The position numbers and the translations under genes are program-made. A stretch of 64,000 nucleotides of DNA, from positions 2,224,501 to 2,288,500 of the forward strand of contig NZ_CP048815.1 in NCBI RefSeq assembly GCF_010977555.1, given 5' to 3'. The notes under the pieces are model-generated. The model saw nothing but the letters and a program-made list of their open reading frames with translations. It made no database searches and was not told the DNA's origin. Each line of letters begins with the position of its first letter. The stretch's first letter is position 1. Positions 9,199-15,933 of the stretch are shown piece by piece. The stretch comes from Caulobacter rhizosphaerae. Lineage in GTDB: Bacteria > Pseudomonadota > Alphaproteobacteria > Caulobacterales > Caulobacteraceae.

Positions 9199-9277
9199 CC
9201 CACCACGGACATTTCAGGTTGATGTCGGTCTAGCTGCTGCGACGAAATGTCGCGCGGTGGTTCTGGTCGCGCCGTGA

Positions 9278-9296
9278 CGTCAATTGGTTATTGACG
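9278..9296. promoter_or_regulatory. inverted repeat upstream of the cold-shock gene
   Basis: CGTCAA and TTGACG arms around a 7-base spacer. The right arm doubles as a possible -35 box. It may be an operator or promoter part; no matching -10 at standard spacing is evident. Confidence 0.3.
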
Positions 9297-9331
9297 GCGC
9301 TCGCCTCGCGAGAACAGTGTTATTCTGTGGT

Positions 9332-9359
9332 GCTCGCCCCCTGGGCTGTCTGGGCGAGC
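9332..9359 (+). promoter_or_regulatory. 5' leader stem-loop just before the cold-shock gene's ribosome binding site
   Basis: GCTCGCCC (9332-9339) pairs perfectly with GGGCGAGC (9352-9359) around a 12-base loop. The stem ends 2 bases before the purine-rich ribosome binding site (GAGGGGCGG, 9362-9370), and the ATG is at 9372. The placement suggests control of translation, as known for cold-shock gene leaders, but that is inference. Confidence 0.45.
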
Positions 9360-9371
9360 CAGAGGGGCGGA

Positions 9372-9974
9372 ATGTCTGGTTTCGATTTCGAGGACTCGGG
9401 ATCGCATGAGGAATTCGTGCGTATCAGCGGTCGCGTAAAGTGGTTTGATACCGGCAAGGGGTACGGCTTCATCGTCCCCGACGATCCAGGCCAGACGGGC
9501 CTGAAGGACGTGCTGCTGCACGTCACCTCCTTGCGCAACTGTGGTCGGGAGACGGCCTTGGAGGGCGCGATCATCGTCTGCGACGTGGTCAAGCGCCCCA
9601 AGGGCTGGCAGGTGTCCGAGGTGGTGGATCTGGATGAAAGCGCCGCCAGCGTCCCCATGGAGCGTCCCAAGCGTCCGTTCGGCGAGGGCGGCATGGGCCT
9701 GCGTCGCGACGGCTTCCGGTCGGGAATCGACAGCGGCCGCCAGGCCTTGGAACCGGTGGGGCCGGCCGAACGCGCCAAGGTGAAGTGGTTCAACCGCACC
9801 AAGGGCTACGGCTTCGTCGTTCGCGACGGCCAGCCGGGCGACATCTTCGTGCATATCGAGACCCTGCGTCGCGGCGGTCTGGAAGACCTGCAGCCGGGCG
9901 ACGATGTGATGGTGCGCTTCGCCGAGGGGCCCAAGGGCCTGGTCGTCGCCGAGATCACGCCGGGCGACGATTGA
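9372..9974 (+). CDS. tandem cold-shock-domain protein (CspC/CspD-like of Caulobacter)
   Basis: 200 residues with two cold-shock domains joined by an Arg-rich linker. Each has the RNP1-type motif: [12 protein letters not shown] near residue 20-31 and [12 protein letters not shown] near 137-148. Each also has a partial RNP2: DVLLHV and DIFVHI. The protein should bind single-stranded RNA or DNA in the cytoplasm as a chaperone. A single E. coli CspA is 70 residues; two-domain proteins are known in Caulobacter, where the equivalents are linked to stationary phase. The ATG at 9372 is preferred over the open frame from 9291 because of the strong purine-rich site at 9362-9370. Confidence 0.92.
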   Translation: MSGFDFEDSGSHEEFVRISGRVKWFDTGKGYGFIVPDDPGQTGLKDVLLHVTSLRNCGRETALEGAIIVCDVVKRPKGWQVSEVVDLDESAASVPMERPKRPFGEGGMGLRRDGFRSGIDSGRQALEPVGPAERAKVKWFNRTKGYGFVVRDGQPGDIFVHIETLRRGGLEDLQPGDDVMVRFAEGPKGLVVAEITPGDD

Positions 9975-10058
9975 GAATCGCAGGCCGGCTTTCGCCATTG
10001 CGCCACGACGTCGTAGGATCGCCGCGCGGCGGGACGCAGCGATGATGACGAGGCGCGT

Positions 10059-10580
10059 GTGAGCTTGATGACGACGATCGGACGGCGAGTGCTGGCGCTT
10101 GCCGGGCTGGCCCTGGTTGCGGGGATTCTGGCGGCGGCTCCGGCCCAGGCGTGGCAAGCGCGGGCCAAGCCGGCCGCTGTTGCCTCCACGCCCTCCAGCA
10201 AGCTCGACACGGTCGAGATCCTGACCAGCCGGGGACGGGCCAAGTTCACGGTGGAACTGGCCGTGACCAGGGCCGAGCAGGCCAGGGGCCTGATGTTCCG
10301 CAAGGCCTTGGCCCCCGACCGCGGCATGCTGTTCCCGTACAAGCCGCCCCAGCGCGCGGCGTTCTGGATGAAGAACACCCTGATCCCGCTGGACATCCTC
10401 TACATCGCGCCCGACGGCCGCGTGCTGTCGATCGCCCGCAACGCCGTGCCGCACGACGAAACGCCGATCCCCTCGGGCGGCGTCGTCGGAGGCGTGCTCG
10501 AGATTCCCGGCGGCCGCGCCGCCCAACTGGGCATCCTGCCGGGCGACCGGGTGCTCAACAAAATCTTCCCGAAAGGCTGA
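10059..10580 (+). CDS. exported DUF192 family protein
   Basis: 173 residues from a GTG start at 10059 (an in-frame ATG at 10068 is an alternative). A signal peptide is clear: a basic start, a hydrophobic core and AAAPAQAW near residue 26-32. The remainder matches the DUF192 family: AVTRAEQARGLMFRKAL, FWMKNTLIPLDILYIAPDG and VLEIPGG are hallmark segments. These are small periplasmic proteins of unknown biochemical role. It stands alone between the cold-shock gene and tRNA-Pro. Confidence 0.9.
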   Translation: MSLMTTIGRRVLALAGLALVAGILAAAPAQAWQARAKPAAVASTPSSKLDTVEILTSRGRAKFTVELAVTRAEQARGLMFRKALAPDRGMLFPYKPPQRAAFWMKNTLIPLDILYIAPDGRVLSIARNAVPHDETPIPSGGVVGGVLEIPGGRAAQLGILPGDRVLNKIFPKG

Positions 10581-10611
10581 CTTCATTTTCGGTTTTGGGC
10601 GCCCGTTCCAT

Positions 10612-10640
10612 TTGCTCCCGGCGGCGAAGCCCTGTAGAGC
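10612..10640 (+). promoter_or_regulatory. candidate promoter of tRNA-Pro
   Basis: TTGCTC at 10612-10617 and TAGAGC at 10635-10640 are 17 bases apart, and the tRNA begins 15 bases after the -10 box. The -10 is a weak match. Confidence 0.35.
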
Positions 10641-10655
10641 AGCCGCTCGGTGTTT

Positions 10656-10732
<77 letters not shown>

Positions 10733-10779
10733 CCTAGACCCCTTTTCGAGGGGGCGACGTCCGACCTGGAGAGGCTTTC

Positions 10780-11085
10780 ATGCTCGCCCGCATCTACCGC
10801 CCCGCCAAGACCGCCATGCAGTCCGGCAAGGCCAAGACCAAGGACTGGCTGCTGGAGTTCGAGCCGGCCTCGGCCAGACGCTCGGACCCGCTGATGGGCT
10901 GGACCCAGTCCAGCGACATGAACGGCCAGGTGCGCCTGAGCTTCGAGACCCGCGACGAGGCCGTGGCCTACGCCCAGCGTCACGAGATCCCGTTCCAGCT
11001 GTTCGAGCCCAAGACCCCCAAGCGGATCATCAAGGCCTACGCCGACAACTTCGCCGCCGGCCGCAAGCAACCCTGGACCCACTAG
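10780..11085 (+). CDS. NDUFS4-like accessory subunit of NADH dehydrogenase (complex I)
   Basis: 101 residues, the ETC complex I subunit family found in alphaproteobacteria and mitochondria. Recognisable segments are the N-terminal ARIYRPAKTAMQSGKA, the central MGWTQSSDMNGQVRLSF and the C-terminal DNFAAGRKQPWTH. In mitochondria this subunit helps assemble and stabilise the N-module of complex I; the bacterial role is taken to be the same. It acts at the cytoplasmic face of the inner membrane. It is a single gene between tRNA-Pro and tRNA-Arg, with its ATG 47 bases after tRNA-Pro. Confidence 0.93.
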   Translation: MLARIYRPAKTAMQSGKAKTKDWLLEFEPASARRSDPLMGWTQSSDMNGQVRLSFETRDEAVAYAQRHEIPFQLFEPKTPKRIIKAYADNFAAGRKQPWTH

Positions 11086-11118
11086 GACTTCCACCTCAAG
11101 CTTCCCCAAGGGGCTTGC

Positions 11119-11195
11119 GCGCCCTTAGCTCAGCTGGATAGAGCACTCGCCTTCTAAGCGAGCGGTCGCTGGTTCGAATCCAGCAGGGCGCGCCA
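11119..11195 (+). tRNA. tRNA-Arg (anticodon TCT)
   Basis: 77 bases with encoded CCA. The acceptor GCGCCCT pairs with AGGGCGC. The anticodon stem CTCGC/GCGAG encloses CTTCTAA with TCT, and the T arm carries GGTTCGAATCC. It decodes AGA. The 3' part overlaps, on the opposite strand, the last codons of the serine recombinase frame, which suggests an integration site. Confidence 0.96.
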
Positions 11196-12782
11196 TTCCC
11201 GTACAAAACCCGGCACCGCTAGAGCCGCCGATTCTACGCCATTGTTGGACGCCAGGGTCCTGAGCAGTTCGACCTTCGAGCCGCAGATTCTGGCTTCGAA
11301 AGGCGACAGCAATTCCACCTTTTGCGCGACGGCGCGGATCAGATCGCGGCGGTACGCGCCCTCGTTGTCTCTGAACATCTGGCGGGTCGCTTCGGAGAAC
11401 CTGCGCAGCAAATCCGGGGTCAGAGCCGGTGTGATCTTGTCGATCGCCGCGGCGGCCCGTTGAGCGTCGCCTTCCGCGGCGTCGCGTTGCGCTTTCAGCT
11501 CTGCGACCCGCTGCTTGAGCGATCGGTCGGTGAGATCGACGATTCCTTGTTCGATGGAGAGATAGAGGCGTTGCAAGCGCTGGTCGGCTTCGGTCGCCCG
11601 CTTTCTTAGATCCGCGACATGGCGATGGCGACGTTCGATCCAGTCCGAGCGTCGGTCGAGGATGTTGTCCATCATCGTGGCCAACCGCTTGGGATTGAGC
11701 AGCCGATTTTCCAGGTGGTCGATGACCGAGGCGTCCAGCAGATCCATGCGAACGGACAGGCCTTCGCAGCCGGTCGCGCCTTGGCGCGCCTTGGTGCAGC
11801 AAGTGTAGTAGCGGTAGGCGCCGCCCTTGCCGGTGCGCAGGGTCATGGCCTTGCCGCACAGGCCGCAGAAGCAGATGCCGCCCAGCAAAACCGAGCTGGT
11901 CACGAAGCGTGGCGCCATGGCGCGCGGGTTGCGCAGCGACATGGCCCGCTGGACGGCGTCGAAGGTCTCGCGGTCGACCAACGGCGGCACGGACATGATC
12001 ACGCGCTCGTCGTCGTCCTTTTGCTCCTGCGAGGCCCAGTGGCGGCTGTTGAACACGTGCTCGCCGATATAGGTGGTCCGCGTCAGCGTATGATGGACCG
12101 TGCCCACGCCCCACCGGCCGCCGCCGCGCGTCGTAATCCGGTTGTCGTTGAGGTGGTTGGTGATCGACTTGACGCCCATCGGCCCGCTGCCGTCGTGACC
12201 GTGAAGCGCCAGGCGAAAAATCGTCCGCACGGTCTCGGCGCCAATCGGATCGATCTCCAGCTTCTTCTTGATCCGCTCGCCGCGCTGTTCGGCGGCCACC
12301 ACCCGGTAGCCCAACGGTGGGAGGGCGCCGTTCCAAAAGCCCTGCCGCGCGTTCTCCTTCATGGCGCGCAGGGTGTGCTTGGCGTTCTCCTTCGATTGGT
12401 ATTCGTCGAAGAGGTTCATCATCTGGCGCACCATCACGCCCATCGGGTCGTCGCCGACTTCCTGGGTGATCGAGACGATGCGCACCCCGTTCTTGGCCAG
12501 CTTGCGAGCGTAGAACTCGAACAAGAACTGATCGCGGAAGAACCGCGAGAAGGAGTGCACCAAAATGACGTGAAACGGCGGGGGCTTGGCCATCGCCGCG
12601 TCGATCATCTGCTGGAAGGCGGGCCGTCTGTCGTCGGTGGCCGTGTTGCCGGGTTCGATGAATTCCTCGGCCACGGGCCAGCTCTTGGCCTCGCAGTAGG
12701 CGCGCAGCTGGCGGCCCTGGTCGGGAATGGACAGGTCGCTCTCGGCCTGGCGGCCCGTCGAGACCCGAAGATAGAGCGCCAC
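11154..12782 (-). CDS. large serine recombinase (resolvase/integrase), 5' end probably frame-disrupted
   Basis: Site-specific DNA recombinase. In order it has an N-terminal resolvase catalytic domain with RVSTGRQ (nucleophile S8 from the GTG at 12782), a recombinase domain (GFWNGALPPLGY, TTYIGEHVFN), a zinc ribbon with a Cys pair CFCGLCGKA and a second set CC...GC, and a C-terminal coiled coil rich in Arg, Gln and Ala. The frame ends at 11154 inside antisense tRNA-Arg, so its last residues (LDSNQRPLA) are tRNA-derived. An ATG at 12825, with AGGAA just ahead, is a better start but is out of frame by one base because of a run of ten C (12795-12804). Nine C would join them. No excisionase or cargo is recognised. 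Confidence 0.85.
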   Translation of the reverse strand: MALYLRVSTGRQAESDLSIPDQGRQLRAYCEAKSWPVAEEFIEPGNTATDDRRPAFQQMIDAAMAKPPPFHVILVHSFSRFFRDQFLFEFYARKLAKNGVRIVSITQEVGDDPMGVMVRQMMNLFDEYQSKENAKHTLRAMKENARQGFWNGALPPLGYRVVAAEQRGERIKKKLEIDPIGAETVRTIFRLALHGHDGSGPMGVKSITNHLNDNRITTRGGGRWGVGTVHHTLTRTTYIGEHVFNSRHWASQEQKDDDERVIMSVPPLVDRETFDAVQRAMSLRNPRAMAPRFVTSSVLLGGICFCGLCGKAMTLRTGKGGAYRYYTCCTKARQGATGCEGLSVRMDLLDASVIDHLENRLLNPKRLATMMDNILDRRSDWIERRHRHVADLRKRATEADQRLQRLYLSIEQGIVDLTDRSLKQRVAELKAQRDAAEGDAQRAAAAIDKITPALTPDLLRRFSEATRQMFRDNEGAYRRDLIRAVAQKVELLSPFEARICGSKVELLRTLASNNGVESAALAVPGFVREWRALLDSNQRPLA

Positions 12783-12794
12783 GTGGAGCAGGGC

Positions 12795-12804
12795 GGGGGG
12801 GGGG
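12795..12804. repeat. ten-base G/C homopolymer at the recombinase 5' end
   Basis: Ten consecutive G on the plus strand, read as ten C in the gene direction. It falls at codons 8-10 of the frame that begins at the well-placed ATG (12825). One base fewer would restore the reading frame into the catalytic domain. Confidence 0.95.
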
Positions 12805-12840
12805 AGGTGTCTTGCGTTTGGCCATCTTCGTTCCTGCGGA

Positions 12841-13059
12841 TCAGGGCAGGGGTCCGAGCAATTCGGCCAGCACCTTCTCCAGATAGGCCTCGGTCAGTTG
12901 GAGTTCGCGCAGGCTGATAGGCGGCGCGTCTGGCCAGTCGTCCGAAACCTTGATGGAGACACGCGAGGCAGGGGGTGTTGGTAGTCGGGCCGGAAATTTA
13001 TTTTGGTAGTCGTGCAGGTCGGTTGGGACGACGCGGCGCCGGGGTGGATGTCGAGGCAT
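12841..13059 (-). CDS. small protein upstream of the serine recombinase, unknown function
   Basis: 72 residues. It ends at 12841, 15 bases before the likely recombinase ATG at 12825, so the two probably form one transcript. The N-terminal third is Arg/Pro rich. The C-terminal half (DDWPDAPPISLRELQLTEAYLEKVLAELL) looks like a folded helical segment. I do not recognise the family. A recombination accessory factor is possible by position only. The start is uncertain, since the N-terminal half may not be translated. Confidence 0.4.
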   Translation of the reverse strand: MPRHPPRRRVVPTDLHDYQNKFPARLPTPPASRVSIKVSDDWPDAPPISLRELQLTEAYLEKVLAELLGPLP

Positions 13060-13320
13060 CGCTCAGGTTCACGCCCTAAGAGGTCCCGGAACAAGCTGGG
13101 CGTGATCGCGATCGTGGAAAGACAGGCGAACGGCGGCTTTGGCGTGAAAGCCGGCTCGGCTCAAAGAGCTGACGTCCGTGCGGGCTACCGGACATTCCGA
13201 ACAATATGGTCGCGCTACGCCTTTCAGCCTCTATCGCACTGTTGCCCGAAAACGCCATTGGCTAGGGTTGGGGTAAGCCGCCCGCGCCGGCGGCGACGAA
13301 GCCCTGAGTGCCGCGTGCCG

Positions 13321-14127
13321 ATGTTGAGATTGAAGATTCCACTGGTCCTGGTCCTCGCCCTGAGCGCGCCCGCATCGCTCGCCGCGGCCCGCGCCACGCC
13401 GGCTCCCACCCTGGTCAAGTCGCTCGACCTGGCCAAAGCGTTCTCGGCACGATCGGCCTGGCGCTTCACCGTCACCCAGGACGCCGATGTCCCAGATCCC
13501 ACCGGATTTCTCGACGACAAGGTCCCTGGCCCCTTGCACCTGTGCCTGCGCAAGGCGCCCACCGCGCCTTGCGATCCCAGTCTGAAGGCCACGGTCGGGG
13601 AGCCGGGCAAGAGCGATTTCTTCTTGGAACCGCACGATCTGCGCGAGGCGAGGGTCGTCCATGACCCCTCGGGTCGGGCCCTGCTGCTGGTCCAGACCGG
13701 CAGCGTCCATAGCGGCAATGGCGACCAGCTGGTCCGGACGCAGGTGCTCGCCTACCGGCCCGCCGAGGACCGCTTCGAGCGCGTCTACGACCACCTGACC
13801 GGTCGCAACAACAACCAGCAGGTCCGCTACATCGAGCGCGGGCCGTTGAAGGGCGACATCGTTTCGGTCGAGCCGACACAGGACGCCCCGTTCGGCTTCT
13901 GGGTCGTGGTCAACGCGCCCGCTGACGGCGGCTTTAAGCAGGTGCTGCGCTACCGCAGCGCCACGCGGTACGGCGACGGCAACCCGCTGGCGGTGATCGA
14001 CTCCGAAATGCCGAACATGGCCCAGCGGTTGGGCTTGTGGAAACCTGGCGAGCCGCTTCCCCTGCCGACGGGGCCGTGCCCTTCGCCGCGCCTGGCGCGC
14101 ATGGCGCTGTGGTGCGTTCCGGGCTGA
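13321..14127 (+). CDS. exported protein of unknown function
   Basis: 268 residues from the ATG at 13321. The frame is open from 13003, but this ATG begins a clear signal peptide (hydrophobic residues 6-22, cleavage near SLAAARA). The mature part has no domain I can name. It contains several Asp/Gly-rich turns, a CLRKAPTAPC pair of Cys and a C-terminal Cys pair (CPSPRLARMALWC), so disulphides in the periplasm are possible. It is followed by two small minus-strand genes of equally unknown role. Codon use is like the rest of the window. Confidence 0.65.
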   Translation: MLRLKIPLVLVLALSAPASLAAARATPAPTLVKSLDLAKAFSARSAWRFTVTQDADVPDPTGFLDDKVPGPLHLCLRKAPTAPCDPSLKATVGEPGKSDFFLEPHDLREARVVHDPSGRALLLVQTGSVHSGNGDQLVRTQVLAYRPAEDRFERVYDHLTGRNNNQQVRYIERGPLKGDIVSVEPTQDAPFGFWVVVNAPADGGFKQVLRYRSATRYGDGNPLAVIDSEMPNMAQRLGLWKPGEPLPLPTGPCPSPRLARMALWCVPG

Positions 14128-14215
14128 AGGTGACGTGGAATTTCCGCTATGAGGCCAGGGGCGAACTTGGCGTCTGCGCCTGACGCGGAAGGTTCGGCAA
14201 ATAGGCGTACGGCGG

Positions 14216-14482
14216 TCAGCCTCTCTCCGGCGGCGCCGTCAGGTCTTCGAAGCCGTCGTGATCCAAGGCCATCGCTTCCGTACGCGACAACACCTGGTCC
14301 TCGAACGCCCGCGAAACCCAGATCCGGATTCCCCGGTAGTGGATGCCACGCCGCTGATCGGCGCACCGGGCGCCGGAATTCATTGGAAACGCGCACCAAG
14401 TGTCCGCCGAGAGCTTGATCAGGCCTGGGCCGCCTTCGACGGCGTAGAGGTCGATCATCCTGTCGAGTTCGTCGAGGGTCAT
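14216..14482 (-). CDS. small hypothetical protein
   Basis: 88 residues beginning MTLDELDRMIDLYAVEGG. No signal peptide or membrane segment. It contains WCAF, CADQRR and a RIWVSRAFEDQ stretch. I do not recognise a family. It lies 24 bases downstream of the exported protein gene that ends at 14507 on the same strand, so cotranscription is likely. The sensible amino acid composition and the ATG support a gene at moderate confidence. Confidence 0.45.
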   Translation of the reverse strand: MTLDELDRMIDLYAVEGGPGLIKLSADTWCAFPMNSGARCADQRRGIHYRGIRIWVSRAFEDQVLSRTEAMALDHDGFEDLTAPPERG

Positions 14483-14506
14483 GGCGCTGCGAATAGCTGA
14501 GTCGGG

Positions 14507-15109
14507 TCAGCGCGGCCTGCGCCACGTCGCGAACGGCGTTTTTCGGCCCTTGGGGGAGCGGACCAGCCGATCGACGTCCGCAACCAGCGCCTCCGCGTCG
14601 GGATCATTGCTGGGGTTCAGCTTCCAGGACTGGAAGCGCCAGTTGTCGAAGGCATAGCCCCGGAGCTGGGGATCGAACCGGAAGGTGACGTAGTCCGTCC
14701 AGTGCGCGCCGCAGGAGACGCCGTTCTCGACCGTCAGGTACGGACCCTTCGCTACGACATGGCCGTCCTCGAAGGGGTCGCAGCCGTTGCCCGCGAGGCC
14801 CGCGTCATCGGCGCGCAGGACGACCTCGTCGTTGCGTCCAGCGAGCCCATAGCCGCCATCGGCGCGCCGTTCGAAGACGAGCAGGGGCCTTGCCGGCGCA
14901 CGACCCGATGGCTTTGGCTCGCGCGTGGAGCCAAGCGCCACGACGTAGAACAGATGGCCGCCTTCGACGGACGCCCGGGTCGACGCCAGGACCGCGTAGC
15001 CAGGCGGCAGCTGCTTGGTCACCTCGTTGGGAAGATCCGCGGCCGCGGCCGAGGCCGCGCTGGCGGCGAAGCCCATCAGGGCGAGGCTTTTTGCGAGGAT
15101 GAAACCCAT
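14507..15109 (-). CDS. exported protein of unknown function
   Basis: 200 residues from the ATG at 15109. The open frame continues up to 15187 but the signal peptide starts here (MGFILAKSLALMGFAASAASAAAA). The mature part includes PPGYAVLASTRASVEGGHLFYVVALGS, a central FERRADGGYGLAGRNDEVVL and CDPFEDGH, which look like a small beta-rich periplasmic domain. Two Cys (GNGC and VSCG) may form a disulphide. No family is recognised. The neighbouring 13321 gene is also exported and unknown; the two are convergent. Confidence 0.6.
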   Translation of the reverse strand: MGFILAKSLALMGFAASAASAAAADLPNEVTKQLPPGYAVLASTRASVEGGHLFYVVALGSTREPKPSGRAPARPLLVFERRADGGYGLAGRNDEVVLRADDAGLAGNGCDPFEDGHVVAKGPYLTVENGVSCGAHWTDYVTFRFDPQLRGYAFDNWRFQSWKLNPSNDPDAEALVADVDRLVRSPKGRKTPFATWRRPR

Positions 15110-15204
15110 CCCGCAGATTTGCCCGTTCGAGCCAAGGTCCGCAACGGATTGAGCATCGGCGCGCGACGAGAGCCGGCGCCGAGACATTCGCTGGGATGGC
15201 TCCA

Positions 15205-15468
15205 GCTCGCCTTTCGGCGAGCCTGCGCGCCTTCGGCATAGGGAGAGCCGCCGGCGGTCACGCTCGGTCCCGCGGCTTTCGCCGCTCCCTCGGGCGCGAC
15301 CCCTGCGGGCAGGCTTTGGCCTGCCGCCGGCCGCTCGACGCCGCCTCCCGCCACGCGCGGTGCGCGGGCTCCTGTGCAGGCTTCATTCTTGATGGCGGCC
15401 TTGCGGCCGCGTGGCTTAGGGCTCCGCCCTCGGCGCGCTTCGGATCGGCTTCCGCCCAGCTTCGGGCG
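15205..15468. repeat. cluster of six short GC-rich hairpins
   Basis: Perfect stems are at 15205-15222 (7 bp, TTTC loop), 15272-15285 (5 bp, TTTC loop), 15308-15325 (7 bp, TTTG loop), 15395-15410 (6 bp, TTGC loop), 15418-15430 (5 bp, TCC loop) and 15453-15468 (5 bp). The repeated loop style and dense spacing are unlike the coding DNA around it. They are not a CRISPR array, because the stems differ in sequence and spacing. Confidence 0.6.
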
Positions 15469-15608
15469 AGGCGGTTCAAGGCTGGACGATCGGTCAATGA
15501 CGCCCTGCAGCCGGGTCCCCGCGAAGCCGCCCCTCCGCTTGCACACCCCAGGGCGGCGATCAGGACGACGATGATGGCGGCGGCGTCGAAGGCCGAGAGG
15601 CTGTGCAC
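15258..15608 (-). CDS. doubtful small membrane protein running into the hairpin array
   Basis: A GTG at 15608 has a perfect AGGAGA seven bases ahead, followed by HSLSAFDAAAIIVVLIAALG, a single membrane segment. From about residue 25 the frame enters the hairpin array and becomes rich in Arg, Ala, Pro and Lys without visible structure. Either a real small membrane protein was interrupted by the array, or the frame is fortuitous. No family is recognised. Confidence 0.28.
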   Translation of the reverse strand: MHSLSAFDAAAIIVVLIAALGCASGGAASRGPGCRASLTDRPALNRLARSWAEADPKRAEGGALSHAAARPPSRMKPAQEPAHRAWREAASSGRRQAKACPQGSRPRERRKPRDRA

Positions 15609-15933
15609 GGCAGGGTCTCCTCAGATTGGCGGAGGGCGACGTTATCTGGGGCGCTCGGTGTTCAAGGCGCACCGGCGCTCGTCGGGCGCGTTGAGCCGTC
15701 CGGCCAGCTTCGTCACCTGTCGTTAGGCGCGACGATCCCGAGGAGCGGGAAGGGACTTTGCGAGAGGTCAACGCGCCTGACCAGGAAACGTCGCGCTTCT
15801 GAGGCTTCCAATGTCTTGCACTGGAGCCAATCGGGACGTCCTTCGTTGCATCTCGAAGCCCAGGCGGCGAAAGCGCGAGAGCGCTCGCTTGAGCATCGTC
15901 GCGATGGCGATCGCGGATCAGAGCGGATGTCCC

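Larger units (their letters stand above)
15110..15933. other. 824-base stretch with a hairpin array and at most one doubtful small gene
   Basis: Between the exported protein and the glucose dehydrogenase. The left part (15205-15468) is a GC-rich array of short hairpins. A minus-strand frame with a good ribosome binding site starts at 15608 and runs into the array. From 15609 to 15933 I see no supportable gene; several long open frames there have skewed Arg/Pro/Ala composition and look accidental. Confidence 0.5.

Noticed and set aside
15205..15468. CRISPR array
   Set aside because: The hairpins differ in sequence and spacing, no repeat unit recurs, and no cas genes are present.
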